Source: Mucilaginibacter sp. OK268 | GTDB taxonomy: Bacteria > Bacteroidota > Bacteroidia > Sphingobacteriales > Sphingobacteriaceae | Length of the DNA stretch: 64,000 nucleotides | Assembly (NCBI RefSeq): GCF_900103125.1 | Contig: NZ_FNJV01000001.1 | Span: 1 to 64,000, forward strand | Direction of reading: 5' to 3' | In this document: one piece after another, positions 52,305 to 61,602 of the stretch | Layout: every line of letters begins with the position of its first letter | How positions within the stretch are numbered: position 1 is the first letter of the stretch | Translations under genes and position numbers: made by a program | Notes under the pieces: generated by a model | What the model was told of the DNA's origin: nothing | Seen by the model: the letters and a program-made list of their open reading frames with translations, nothing else | Databases searched by the model: none

Positions 52305-53996
52305 CTATGGATTGAGCAATACCACCTGCACCTCTGATAATTCTTTTTCGCGCGTGTTGCGGTTCAGAAATGTGGGTTTAAGACGAGTTACCGAATAGTG
52401 TTTAAAGGTTTTGATAACCGTGAATTTCCAGCCTTTTGCTTCCAGGTCATGCAGTACACCGGTATTGGCGTAGAGCAAACCCTTGCCCTTTATTGTGGAA
52501 GAACCGGTAACTTCTGTGAAGGGGGCATCCAGGTAAAAGTTAAAATCGTCATGAAACATACCATCATTAATATAAACCGGGAGCTTTTGCGGGTTGTTCT
52601 GGTTGATCCATAGAGCGGCTTCACTGCCCGATTGGTAATGCAGCAGCGAGGGATAAAAACACAGGTTAAGAAACAGGTTTACGACAAAGGAGGCCAGTAA
52701 GGTGCTGAAAATGGTCCGCTGCATGCCTGTAGAAACTTTGCCGGGTAAAAATATCAGCAACAGCAGGAATATAACGATGATGGATGCGGTAAGCCAGCCA
52801 AATGTTTCGGGGCGATAAAAATACCACAGCGTAACCGTAACCAGTAGCATGAGTACAATAACCACATTTTGGGTGACACGTATCGCTTTGATACTTTTTT
52901 CGGAACTAAGCCCGCTGAGATATTGAGCCGTGATGATAGAAAAAAATGGGAATACGATATTTAAATAATGTGGCAACTGAAATTTGGATGCCGAGAACAG
53001 CAGAAATGTAAGGAGCGATCCGCAGATGCAATACCACTCCTGCGCCTGTACATTTTTGATGCCTTTTTTAATGAACTGAAATATCGCCACAAACAATAAC
53101 AGCGACCAGGGCAGAAAAGCCCAAAGCGTGGTATGTATAAAAAAGGTAGGGTCGCCATGACCTTTGATGGGGCCGGTATTAAAAAAACGCCCGAACTGGC
53201 TATCCCAGAAAAAGAATTTGATACCGGATACACCGGTGTGCCCGAACACCACCTTTTCGGGGTGGAGGTCAAACTGTTTGTACAGGCACCATACCTCGGG
53301 CATGATGAACAGCAGCACCAGTACGATAGCCACTAACCATCGCCAGTGAAAAAGCTGTTTCCATTGACGGGTGATGATCAAATGTCCAACCACAGCGCCG
53401 CCGATAGTGATCAACGCAAACATGCCTTTAGTCATAATGGCACAAGCGGTGAACAGACAGGCCAGCACCAATTGCCCAAAACTGTTGCGGGTGTGCGCTT
53501 TATAAAAATGATAAACCGAAGCAATAATCAGCCCGGTTAAATAAGGCTCGGCACGTACATCGGTATTGGAGAGGATGATATGCTGGGCGGTAAGCAATAT
53601 CAAGACGGCCCAAAGAGCGGTTTGTTTATTATACAGATCTTTGGCAAAATGATAGGTATACGCAACTCCCATCATCATAAACAGGATGCCCGGTAGTTTG
53701 TAAGCCCAGGTAGTAAAGCCAAAGCATTTAAAAAACAACGCGGTAACCCAAAACGGAAAATGCGGTTTATCGAGCCAGTCGCTTCCCCAGGCAAACAGGT
53801 CGGCATAGTTGTTACGCTGTACCATGTTTTTGGCTATGGTGGCATACAGGTTGGCATCAGGCCCCATAATGGTGGTGAACAAACCGCTAAAATTGATGAT
53901 CACTGCCATGCCGATGAACAGGTATAGCCATTTGGTTTGATGAGCGGTATTGGGACTTGGGGTTCCTGGTTCGTGTTGCGTATATCGGGAGCTCAT
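52305..53996 (-). CDS. Glycosyltransferase family 39 (ArnT/PMT-type) membrane protein
   Basis: A 563-residue integral membrane protein with about 11-12 hydrophobic segments, of the GT39/ArnT type. The first periplasmic loop carries the expected acidic site (GPDANLYATIAKNMVQRN, Asp near 46) and the DWLDKPHFPFWVTALFF block near 75. A soluble C-terminal domain (about 430-563) follows. Such enzymes transfer a sugar from a polyprenyl-phosphate donor to lipid A, protein or a glycan on the periplasmic side; donor and acceptor are unknown. It is a single gene. Confidence 0.82.
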   Translation of the reverse strand: MSSRYTQHEPGTPSPNTAHQTKWLYLFIGMAVIINFSGLFTTIMGPDANLYATIAKNMVQRNNYADLFAWGSDWLDKPHFPFWVTALFFKCFGFTTWAYKLPGILFMMMGVAYTYHFAKDLYNKQTALWAVLILLTAQHIILSNTDVRAEPYLTGLIIASVYHFYKAHTRNSFGQLVLACLFTACAIMTKGMFALITIGGAVVGHLIITRQWKQLFHWRWLVAIVLVLLFIMPEVWCLYKQFDLHPEKVVFGHTGVSGIKFFFWDSQFGRFFNTGPIKGHGDPTFFIHTTLWAFLPWSLLLFVAIFQFIKKGIKNVQAQEWYCICGSLLTFLLFSASKFQLPHYLNIVFPFFSIITAQYLSGLSSEKSIKAIRVTQNVVIVLMLLVTVTLWYFYRPETFGWLTASIIVIFLLLLIFLPGKVSTGMQRTIFSTLLASFVVNLFLNLCFYPSLLHYQSGSEAALWINQNNPQKLPVYINDGMFHDDFNFYLDAPFTEVTGSSTIKGKGLLYANTGVLHDLEAKGWKFTVIKTFKHYSVTRLKPTFLNRNTREKELSEVQVVLLNP

Positions 53997-54254
53997 CTTG
54001 TGGGTATCGTGTACGCAAATATAGTAAACATGGTTTTAACCCGAACCCCGCTGCCTTTATTCTACTGGCGGAAGTACCTGTAACCAGCGAACATGCTTTA
54101 CTGGATTTTAAAAACACATCATCCAAATTTTATAAGGTTTGTATTGAAGGGCAATTTAATACGGTGAATAGGTAGGTAGTTTTGGAGGAGAAGAAGTAGG
54201 GGGATTGAGTCAAGAGATAAGAATCAGGAATCAAGATAAAGCACATATGCACGC

Positions 54255-54335
54255 GTCATTGCGAGGTACGAAGCAATCTCTAAGCTATACAGAACGACTC
54301 TGTAAGTAGGGGATTGCTTCGTACCTCGCAATGAC
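54255..54335. repeat. TCATTGCGAGG family inverted repeat
   Basis: Arms 54255-54278 and 54312-54335 are perfect 24-bp complements (GTCATTGCGAGGTACGAAGC..). It is the same family as 2090-2169. The remainder of 53997-54407 shows another AATCAAGA-type fragment (54206-54238) and no gene. Confidence 0.85.
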
Positions 54336-54356
54336 GTGTGTTTAGAGTTAAGAGCA

Positions 54357-54391
54357 ACAAAAAGGCCGGGCATTGATGCCCGGCCTTTTTT
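54357..54391 (-). terminator. plcC terminator
   Basis: AAAAAGGCCGGGCAT and ATGCCCGGCCTTTTTT form a perfect 15-bp stem, 17 nt past the phospholipase stop. It can also act in the plus direction. Confidence 0.88.
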
Positions 54392-54407
54392 ATTATGGAG
54401 GATTAAC

Positions 54408-56957
54408 CTAAACTACTTTCCCCATTAGCGGATCACTAAAGCTGTGTTGCCCGGTTTCTACACGACCAGCATACCTTTTCTCAAATAATTGGCTGCCAGC
54501 GACTTTTACGCTGAAATCATACCAGCCATGGCTTTTGGCCAGGTTAAGTATCAGTGTACTTTGCCCTTTAGCTGCTAATACCTTTTTAAGGTTGTTGGTT
54601 TTATAAGCATGGTCCGTGATCTCGATGGTGTGGGCTTTGCCATCAGCGTTGGCCAGTTTTACGGCCACGTTACCAGTAAGCTTATTGCCTGTATGTTCGT
54701 AATCGCAGGTTACATCCAGGTGTGGATCGTTGGCGTTGCCTTTGTACTCCCGGAAGAAACCGTTAGGGCCGTAAACACGCAGATAGTACTCACCATTCTC
54801 AAATTCATGTACCGGCCAGTTATCAGTAAGGCTATCGCCTGCGGTAAGCGCATAAGCCCAGGTACGCAACGCTTCCATCTGCTGCGGATCATTAAAACTA
54901 ACGTATTTACCCGGCGCATAAACATTAAAGGGGGCTCCGGTAGCTTTATCGCCAAATACCTTGTTATCGGCAGTGAATTTTATTTCGAACGATTTTTTAT
55001 CGGCACTCAGCTTACCATCGGCATATAGCTGGTAGGGCAGAGCGCACGATGGTTTGATACCTTTTTCCTGTTGCGGCATGTATGGCGATGAGTGCGGATC
55101 TTTGTTAATCTGCGCAATCTCATCGGCAGTAAGCAGTTTATAGGTAGGCAGCTTTTTAAATTTGGCCTGGTGTATACTCTCTAAAAAAGCATCTTTGGCT
55201 ACAAACTCTGGGTTGGCTATCTTTTCACCATTATAGGGTCTGAAAACGCTGGTCAAATCGCCGCAGATGGTACGGCGCCAGCTGCTGATGTTAGGCTCGG
55301 TAACTTTTTTACCTGTTTTTTTACTTAAAAAGTTCTCCAGGAATTGCAGGGTAGAGGTATGGTCAAACACCTCGGAGTTCACCCAGCCGCCCCTTGACCA
55401 TGGGGAAGCGATAACCAAAGGCACGCGGAAACCCAGGCCTATAGAGCATTCCCTGTCAAACATCTGGGGGAAATTATTGCGGGCTTTTTCCTGTGCAAGG
55501 GTCACAAAATCAACACTGGTATCAATGCCTTTCGAAGTTAAACCCGTACCCGGTTTTTTAGAATGCGGCACTACAAATGGCGGAACGTGATCAAAGTAAC
55601 CATCGTTTTCGTCGTAGGCTAATATGAAAATAGTTTTCTTCCAAACCTCGGGATTCTGGGTCAGGATATCCATTACTTCGGACACGTACCAGGCACCAAA
55701 CCAGGCGGCGCTGGGATGGTCCGAGAAGTTTTCAGGAGCCGAGATCCAGGATACGGTTGGTAATTGCCCCGTTTTTACATCTTGCCTGAATTGATGTAAC
55801 ACATCACCTTTGGGTACCAGCAGTTCGCGTTCGGTGCCGTTATCATCATATTTCAGGTTTACCAGTTCGCGATAATGCGGATCATTGGTATTGGTGACAA
55901 AACCTTTCTGGTGCAGGTTTTTTTCGCGTTGCGATAAAGTAACGAATTTGCCTGGATCAAGACTGGCCATATCCTTTTTGATATTATCCAGGTCGCGTTT
56001 TTTCTGTTTCAGCTGTTTTTGCAGGTGATCGATATGCGCATCGCCGGCAGGCAAAGCGGCTATTTGTTTCTCAAGCGCGCTTATCTCATCGGGCAAAAGC
56101 GTAAATCTTTTTTGCAGATAGGTAATATGGTTATCATGCAGCTTGATGTTGTACTGGCCAAAAAATTCCAAAGGGTTATCCTGGAAGTTTGATAGCCATG
56201 AATCTTCCTCACCTTCAAAACCGCTGTCAATAGCCACCTCGTTCTGGTAATGCTTCCAGGAGATGCCATGATCTTCTAAGCGTTCCGGAAAAGTAGCCCA
56301 GTTGAGCGTGCCATAATCCATATCATCGTTCCATACGTGGGCCAGCGAATCTTCATGCTGCTCGGCGCGTATGGTACCGCTCCAGAAATATAACCTGTTA
56401 GGGTTGGTGCCGGTTAATGCCGAGCAAAAATTCTGGTCGCACACGGTAAAGGCATCGGCCAGGGCATAATAAAAGGGCAGATCCTCCCGGTTATAATAAC
56501 CCATGGTAAGCGGCATGTGCTTATACTCTTTAATACCGTTTTGTTTTACATTGAGCCACTCATCATACTTGCCATCGTTACGGGCATTTACCTGGTTGGC
56601 CCAGGAATGTGGTAACGATGACATCCAGGTAGCTTTGGTACCTTTGATATCCAGGCGAAAAGGAGCATAAGTTTCACCGGCTTTGTTGGATTGCAGCCAT
56701 ACTTTATTTTTATTAGGCAGATCAATTGCCCGCGGATCGTTATATCCGCGCACGCCTTTAAGCGTACCATAGGTATGGTCAAAAGAGCGGTTTTCCTGCA
56801 TCAGGATCACGATATGCTCGGCATCCAGGTAGGTACTGCCGGCGGCCGGGTTAATGGCCATCGCTTTTTGAATAGATTCGGGCAAAATACTGGCCATGCC
56901 AGCCGCACCGGTCAATAATGCTGCTTTCTTTAAAAAGTCTCTGCGGGTATCAAACAT
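54408..56957 (-). CDS. plcC: Tat-exported phosphocholine-type phospholipase C
   Basis: An 849-residue secreted phospholipase C of the phosphocholine-specific/acid phosphatase superfamily. It has a twin-arginine signal (TRRDFLKKAALLTG, Arg5-Arg6). The catalytic domain (about 45-610) starts with the signature IVILMQENRSFDHTYG, and later has ILAYDENDGYFDHVPP and RVPLVIASPWSRGG metal-site blocks. Two C-terminal beta domains (about 640-740 and 755-849) are typical. A long charged helical insert (about 270-330) is present. The enzyme hydrolyses phosphatidylcholine or sphingomyelin to release phosphocholine. It lies directly downstream of the phosphonate operon on the same strand, so it may feed the same phosphorus-scavenging pathway. 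Confidence 0.9.
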   Translation of the reverse strand: MFDTRRDFLKKAALLTGAAGMASILPESIQKAMAINPAAGSTYLDAEHIVILMQENRSFDHTYGTLKGVRGYNDPRAIDLPNKNKVWLQSNKAGETYAPFRLDIKGTKATWMSSLPHSWANQVNARNDGKYDEWLNVKQNGIKEYKHMPLTMGYYNREDLPFYYALADAFTVCDQNFCSALTGTNPNRLYFWSGTIRAEQHEDSLAHVWNDDMDYGTLNWATFPERLEDHGISWKHYQNEVAIDSGFEGEEDSWLSNFQDNPLEFFGQYNIKLHDNHITYLQKRFTLLPDEISALEKQIAALPAGDAHIDHLQKQLKQKKRDLDNIKKDMASLDPGKFVTLSQREKNLHQKGFVTNTNDPHYRELVNLKYDDNGTERELLVPKGDVLHQFRQDVKTGQLPTVSWISAPENFSDHPSAAWFGAWYVSEVMDILTQNPEVWKKTIFILAYDENDGYFDHVPPFVVPHSKKPGTGLTSKGIDTSVDFVTLAQEKARNNFPQMFDRECSIGLGFRVPLVIASPWSRGGWVNSEVFDHTSTLQFLENFLSKKTGKKVTEPNISSWRRTICGDLTSVFRPYNGEKIANPEFVAKDAFLESIHQAKFKKLPTYKLLTADEIAQINKDPHSSPYMPQQEKGIKPSCALPYQLYADGKLSADKKSFEIKFTADNKVFGDKATGAPFNVYAPGKYVSFNDPQQMEALRTWAYALTAGDSLTDNWPVHEFENGEYYLRVYGPNGFFREYKGNANDPHLDVTCDYEHTGNKLTGNVAVKLANADGKAHTIEITDHAYKTNNLKKVLAAKGQSTLILNLAKSHGWYDFSVKVAGSQLFEKRYAGRVETGQHSFSDPLMGKVV

Positions 56958-56972
56958 TAGTATTTATTTATT

Positions 56973-57143
56973 GGTCCATGGTCGATAGTCCATAGACCAT
57001 GGTTGTTGTTTTGGTCCATAGTCGATGGTCCATAGACCATGATTAGTTTGTCAATATTAAGAAATTTTAAAATCTATTATCCGTGTCTGTGTTTCTAAAT
57101 TTTAAATTAACCTATGGGGCTATCGACCATGGTCCATGGACTA
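56973..57143. repeat. TCCATAGACCATGG repeat cluster
   Basis: Three units: 56973-57002, 57013-57042 and 57122-57143, built on GGTCCATRGTCGATRGTCC and CATAGACCATG. They are related to 4796-4860. They fill most of the 183-bp gap between plcC and the FAD oxidase gene. Confidence 0.7.
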
Positions 57144-58304
57144 ACCTCTTGCTGCTATTACTTCCTCGCACAAGCCAAATGAAAGCGTCATACCGTTACC
57201 GCCCATTCCGTTGATAATGGTTACACCAGGTTCGATCTCGACCACCAGCTCGGTTGCCCCGTTAGTCATTTTGGGGTAAATACCATGCCATGACTGCAGG
57301 AGTTTCCAGTCCTTAAAGGTGGCAAAAGTATGTAAGTACTCTATTATTAAATTATTAATAAATGCCTTGTCAAAAGGATCGTGTACCAGGCCATATTCAT
57401 GCGAATCGCCGATGGTGAGTTCACCACTGCCATTTTGCGAAACCATTACGTGGATGCCCCATTTCAAATGCGTAGCATACTGTTCTTCATAACGTTTGCG
57501 CAAAGCCGGTAGCGAAACTGCCGACTGAAAACCAGGGTAATGGATCATGGATAAACCACCACATAATGACGGGCCTATACGCCATTCATCAGGCTGGGTA
57601 ACCAGGCGCATCATTTGCAGTTTACATTTAGTGATGGGGGTTTGAGCAAACAACTCAGGATATAGCGTTTCAAACTCGGCACCGCTGCATACAAATATTT
57701 CATCGGCCTGCCAGCTTTGGCTGCCTGATATTACTTTAGGGTGCTCGATACGACTAATGGCAGTGTTCCAGTGAAATTCCACACCATATTTTTCGGCCAG
57801 GTATTTGGCTACCTGCCCAACAGCCTCGCGCGATTCTACGATCATATCTTCGCCACTCCATAACGCGCCTTTTAATCCCTCCGGATTAACCGCCAAGGAT
57901 TTGGCAAAGGTTTGAGCCGGGGTTAATAAGGCACAATCCCTGAATTGGTGATTAACCTCTACATATTCTTTAATCGCCTGCAACTCATCATCATGATAAG
58001 CCAGGTGCAATGAGCCTACTTCATTATGCCATATACCAGCTTCGGTACAAATGGTTTTCCAGATACTGCGCGACAGCATAGCGCGATCAAACATCGGTCC
58101 GGTTGCCTGCCCGATTGGCCATACCATGCCAAAATTACGAATGGATGCGCCAATGGCACGTTCGTTACGCTCAAATACGGTTACCTTATAGCCACGCATG
58201 GCTAAGGCGCGAGCTGTGGCTAAACCAACAATACCCGCTCCTATGATGATTGCGGAGCCCCCCCGCCCCCTAAAGGGGGAGTTTTCTGATGGGTTTGTAT
58301 TCAT
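57141..58304 (-). CDS. TIGR03364-type FAD-dependent oxidoreductase
   Basis: A 387-residue glycine-oxidase-like (DAO fold) flavoprotein. The FAD motif GAGIVGLATARALAMRG is at 22-38, the second motif VFERNERAIGASIRNFGM at 43-60, and a C-terminal INGMGGNGMTLSFG at about 365-378. The IRNFGMVWPIGQ block is typical of TIGR03364, a family recurrent in phosphonate gene clusters. Related enzymes oxidise (N-methyl-)aminoethylphosphonate-type amines to phosphonoacetaldehyde, as I recall from recent literature; for this protein that is inference. The first 15 or so residues (NPSENSPFRGRGG) are encoded by repeat DNA. It is the last gene of the operon HAD-DUF5690-oxidase. Confidence 0.85.
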   Translation of the reverse strand: MNTNPSENSPFRGRGGSAIIIGAGIVGLATARALAMRGYKVTVFERNERAIGASIRNFGMVWPIGQATGPMFDRAMLSRSIWKTICTEAGIWHNEVGSLHLAYHDDELQAIKEYVEVNHQFRDCALLTPAQTFAKSLAVNPEGLKGALWSGEDMIVESREAVGQVAKYLAEKYGVEFHWNTAISRIEHPKVISGSQSWQADEIFVCSGAEFETLYPELFAQTPITKCKLQMMRLVTQPDEWRIGPSLCGGLSMIHYPGFQSAVSLPALRKRYEEQYATHLKWGIHVMVSQNGSGELTIGDSHEYGLVHDPFDKAFINNLIIEYLHTFATFKDWKLLQSWHGIYPKMTNGATELVVEIEPGVTIINGMGGNGMTLSFGLCEEVIAARG

Positions 58305-58308
58305 TTTT

Positions 58309-59655
58309 TTAGTTTGATATGGTTATCAGATCATCACCAGTTAAATCAAGTTTTTTTTGACTTTTAACTTTTGAATTTTGACTTGGCCTGGCGCTCTGCA
58401 AAAAGTAAATGAGCGATAGCACACCACAGATGCCGCCAACAAGACCAACAATCATAACACCTTCCTGGAAAAAGTGGCCCCAGCTAATGTTTGGATGGCC
58501 AAGTTCTTTTACCAGCAGGATGCTTACACTGCCCAGATAGCCCATGGAGTCGGCTACATACATGATAAAACCTACGTTGCTTTTATAGTTAAAAGTGGCT
58601 ATCATCCGCTCAAAAAATATGGCATTGTAAGGCACATAACCCAGGTATAGACCAAGTCCGGCCATGGTCATCCAGCTTATCGGACTGATCAGTTTCATGG
58701 TAAACAGCATGGTTGATATCCCCACCAATAGGCAGCCACCGATGATAAGCAGGTGAATGATACTGAAAGCCTTTAAGTTCTTTTTAACCAGGATAAGCAA
58801 ACTCATAGCAACCAGTACAATGATGGATATGATGGAGTCGATATTGGTATAAATGCTGTTGCTTTTCACACCCAGATCGGCCCAGATCTCCACCTCAAAA
58901 TTATCGCGCACATCACGCATAATAGTGAGTAGTACATAAATGATAATGGTAAGGATGATGCCCGGTAAAAACCGCATCAGGAATTGTTTACGTTCGGCGG
59001 CGTTCATGGGGCTGCGTTTGGTACGCAGCTTTTGGTCTTCGGCCGTAGGGGCTGGCATCAGCTCCATACAAAATACAAACAGCAAAAGTGGTAATACAAA
59101 TATGGCGCCTGTTAAAAAGGGCATATGGTATTCGTTTACATGAAAAACGCTGAGCAGGGTGCGGCCAACGGTTTTTACAAAACCCGAGGCAAATATTAAG
59201 CTGATGGATAATACCGCGGCCATAAATTCGGTAGAGCGACGACCTTCCAGGTAACCAAATACCAAACCCCATATCAGTCCCAGCGGAAAGCCGTTGATGA
59301 ACAGGAAAATGATATTGAAGGGAGCTGGTACAACAGCAAAGGCAAGCAATGCCATCCAGGCAATGCCTATTAGTGTTAAAATATAGCGGGCCCTGTTTTT
59401 GCTGTTTACCTCGGCTATAAAGCGGATACCATAAAACTTGCTGAAAGTATAGCCTACCACCTGGGCTATCACCAGCCATACCTTGTAATCAATATGCAGA
59501 TATTGCTGACCGGTAAAAGTGCCTGCCGCAAAAGCTTTACGAAATGCATACATGGAAGTATACAAACCGAATGAGGCCACAGCCGCCATTATTGATAACA
59601 GGGAATAAGGCCATCTGGCTACTTTTACCCTGAGGTGGTCCATCAGTTTTAGCAT
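58309..59655 (-). CDS. DUF5690 family membrane transporter-like protein
   Basis: A 448-residue MFS-like protein with about 12 membrane helices. The N-terminus has SFGLYTSMYAFRKAFAAGTF, reminiscent of organophosphate:Pi antiporters (GlpT/UhpT shape), and GFPLGLIWGLVFGYLEGRR in the loop near 125-145. Its place between the phosphonatase-like hydrolase (2 bp apart) and the FAD oxidase (4 bp apart) suggests import of a phosphonate or other organophosphorus compound. The C-terminal 20 or so residues (SQNSKVKSQKKLD) come from an AGTCAAAA-type repeat and are probably irrelevant to function. Confidence 0.75.
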   Translation of the reverse strand: MLKLMDHLRVKVARWPYSLLSIMAAVASFGLYTSMYAFRKAFAAGTFTGQQYLHIDYKVWLVIAQVVGYTFSKFYGIRFIAEVNSKNRARYILTLIGIAWMALLAFAVVPAPFNIIFLFINGFPLGLIWGLVFGYLEGRRSTEFMAAVLSISLIFASGFVKTVGRTLLSVFHVNEYHMPFLTGAIFVLPLLLFVFCMELMPAPTAEDQKLRTKRSPMNAAERKQFLMRFLPGIILTIIIYVLLTIMRDVRDNFEVEIWADLGVKSNSIYTNIDSIISIIVLVAMSLLILVKKNLKAFSIIHLLIIGGCLLVGISTMLFTMKLISPISWMTMAGLGLYLGYVPYNAIFFERMIATFNYKSNVGFIMYVADSMGYLGSVSILLVKELGHPNISWGHFFQEGVMIVGLVGGICGVLSLIYFLQSARPSQNSKVKSQKKLDLTGDDLITISN

Positions 59656-59657
59656 TT

Positions 59658-60344
59658 TTATTGATTTATGATGTCAATTACCTGTGCTATATCATCAATA
59701 ATGTGGCTGGGGTTATAAGGCTCTAACTGCTCACGGGTAAATGCTCCGGTAGTTACGGCAATAACATATTTGCAACCTACGTTTTGACCTTCGCGTACGT
59801 CAACTTCAGTATCGCCAACTTTAACAACCTGTAGCGGATCGGTAATACCCGCCTCCAGCATCATCTTTTGGATCATATAAGGATGCGGACGACCAAGCTC
59901 TACTTCGTCAGATCCAACTACGTAATCAATTAACCCTTTTTCGCGCCATTGCAGGCGGGTTACTATGGTATCGGCAATATCGCGTGAAAAGCCGGTGTTG
60001 ATACCTACTTTTACACCGGCCGCGCGTAGGGCTGCCAGTGTTTCTTCTGCATGGGGCAGGGGCTCAATACCTGGTTCGTATTGGTAAAAACGGATCATCT
60101 GCTGAACAAATTCTTTATGGATATCGCTGATCAGTTCGGGAGTAATTTTATCGGTATCGTTTTCAATCAATAACAATATTTGTTTGATGGCCAGTGTTTT
60201 TTCATAGCCCATTAAAGGGTCGATCCGGTTAAGTTCGATGTTATAATTATATTTTTTTAAAGCCGCCTGAAAGGCTTTGCTTACTTCCTGATCGTCTTTA
60301 ACCGTAGTGCCGGCAATGTCAAATACTACTAATTTAATGGCCAT
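59658..60344 (-). CDS. Phosphonatase-like HAD hydrolase (PhnX-related)
   Basis: A 228-residue HAD protein of the phosphonatase-like type. The nucleophile Asp9 is in VVFDIAGTTV; the cap domain carries MGYEKTLAIKQ with Lys49, at the same spacing from the nucleophile (40 residues) as the Schiff-base lysine of phosphonoacetaldehyde hydrolase (Asp12/Lys53 in the B. cereus enzyme). Motif II is VGINTGFSRD, and motif IV is VVKVGDTEVDVREG. It probably cleaves phosphonoacetaldehyde to acetaldehyde and phosphate. It is the first gene of the operon, with a palindromic motif 21-46 bp upstream of its start. Confidence 0.85.
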   Translation of the reverse strand: MAIKLVVFDIAGTTVKDDQEVSKAFQAALKKYNYNIELNRIDPLMGYEKTLAIKQILLLIENDTDKITPELISDIHKEFVQQMIRFYQYEPGIEPLPHAEETLAALRAAGVKVGINTGFSRDIADTIVTRLQWREKGLIDYVVGSDEVELGRPHPYMIQKMMLEAGITDPLQVVKVGDTEVDVREGQNVGCKYVIAVTTGAFTREQLEPYNPSHIIDDIAQVIDIINQ

Positions 60345-60364
60345 AATGTTGATAAATATTGTTT

Positions 60365-60390
60365 AGCAATAGTAAACTTTGTTTATTAAT
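60365..60390 (-). promoter_or_regulatory. Shared phosphonate-locus motif, operon copy
   Basis: The minus-strand reading contains AATAAACAAAGTTTACTATT, with the palindrome TAAAC-AAA-GTTTA. It matches 62302-62327 upstream of susC at 23-24 of 26 positions. A -7-like TACTATTG overlaps it. It is a likely operator for the XRE-cupin regulator encoded 400 bp away. Confidence 0.6.
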
Positions 60391-60539
60391 ACCAAACTAA
60401 ATTTGTGTTAAGATATAGTTAAGGGGCAAGAAATTTCCGTAGGAGCCATATCCTATATTGCAGAATAAGCCCTTGTTGACGAAGTAAATAAGCGCCTCTA
60501 TACAAGTTATAATATTGAAAAATAAAACTAAATTTAAAT

Positions 60540-60749
60540 ATGGAAGTAATACTCGTTTCGGAAATTACCTGTCCGGTCTGCGGCTTTAAAAAGCAGGAGG
60601 AAATGCCTGAGAATGCCTGCCAGTATTTTTACCAATGCGATAACTGCAGGGCTTTATTGAAGCCCAAAGAAGGGGATTGCTGCGTTTTTTGCAGCTATGG
60701 TACTTATAAATGTCCACCTATACAGGTCAAGGGTTCGTGCTGCAATTAA
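60540..60749 (+). CDS. GDCCVxC domain protein
   Basis: A 69-residue cysteine-rich protein with 11 Cys residues: CPVC (11-14), CDNC (33-36), the family motif GDCCVFC (45-51) and a C-terminal GSCCN. The GDCCVxC family is small and functionally unclear; it is often found near metal- or mercury-related genes. Zinc or iron binding through the Cys pairs is likely. It sits between the phosphonatase operon and the XRE-cupin regulator and could be incidental to the pathway. Confidence 0.8.
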   Translation: MEVILVSEITCPVCGFKKQEEMPENACQYFYQCDNCRALLKPKEGDCCVFCSYGTYKCPPIQVKGSCCN

Positions 60750-60768
60750 TTTAATAATAAAACAGTCG

Positions 60769-61347
60769 TTATTTTTTTTCTTCAAAAAAATAAACCGCGA
60801 GCATAATGGCTGTGGTTTTGCCCAGGTTTTTTGGGGTATGAGGGATGCGGCCATCAAATAACATGGAATCGCCCTGGTTTATGATTATTCGGTCGTCATT
60901 GAACTGATATTCTACATCACCCTGTAAAATATATTTGTACTCGAAGGCATCGGTTTCCACCAGTGGGCGCAGGGCACCGGGTTCAAGCTCCAATATGACA
61001 ATATCAACAGTTGATTGTGTTATGGATTGGGTAAAAATGCGCTGGTAATGGAAGCCGATGGCATGCTCTTTTTCAAAATGATCATACTCATGTTTGCGTT
61101 TTATCAATACAGGCAAATGGTCACTTTTTGAGCGGATATCTTTGAAAAATTCATTCAGGTCAATTTCCAGGGCTTTAATGATCTCAATGAGTACCATGAG
61201 TGATGGTATGGTACGGCTGTTCTCAATCTGTGATATTAATCCCTTACTTACATTGGCCCGTATGGCTAGTTCCTGTACGGTGATGTTTTTTTCGCGGCGG
61301 CGTTCTTTTATCCGGTTACTGATCTGTATCAGTATGTCTTCTTCCAT
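60769..61347 (-). CDS. XRE-family regulator with cupin domain
   Basis: A 192-residue regulator: N-terminal helix-turn-helix (about 8-68; VQELAIRANVSKGLISQIEN) and C-terminal cupin (about 115-190; LELEPGALRP, GDVEYQFN, GDSMLFDGRIPHTPKN). Such fusions sense a small metabolite in the cupin and control the adjacent catabolic genes. It lies between the phosphonatase operon and the PhnZ-like gene, and the shared palindromic motif at 60365 and 62302 is a candidate target. The ligand might be a phosphonate or amine (inference). Confidence 0.85.
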   Translation of the reverse strand: MEEDILIQISNRIKERRREKNITVQELAIRANVSKGLISQIENSRTIPSLMVLIEIIKALEIDLNEFFKDIRSKSDHLPVLIKRKHEYDHFEKEHAIGFHYQRIFTQSITQSTVDIVILELEPGALRPLVETDAFEYKYILQGDVEYQFNDDRIIINQGDSMLFDGRIPHTPKNLGKTTAIMLAVYFFEEKK

Positions 61348-61602
61348 TGGTTAGTTTCCAGTTAGCGGGTGCAAAGTAGTTTTCAAAATCCAAAAGTCAA
61401 AACTCAAAAGCCGCCGATAAATTATGGCCGCACCAAAATTGACTTCCGGAAAAAGCTCATACAGTTACTTAAATACCTAATAATGATAGTAATGACTTAA
61501 TAACGTTTAAACAACTATTAATATTAAGTATAAACGATATTTTACAAACATTTAATATTTTCATAATGTGGATACCCTTTATTTGCAGAAAATAAACTAA
61601 CC

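Noticed and set aside
54408..60344. plcC as a certain member of the phosphonate operon
   Set aside because: It is on the same strand, but a 183-bp repeat-filled gap separates it from the oxidase gene and no read-through evidence exists; kept only as a contextual link.
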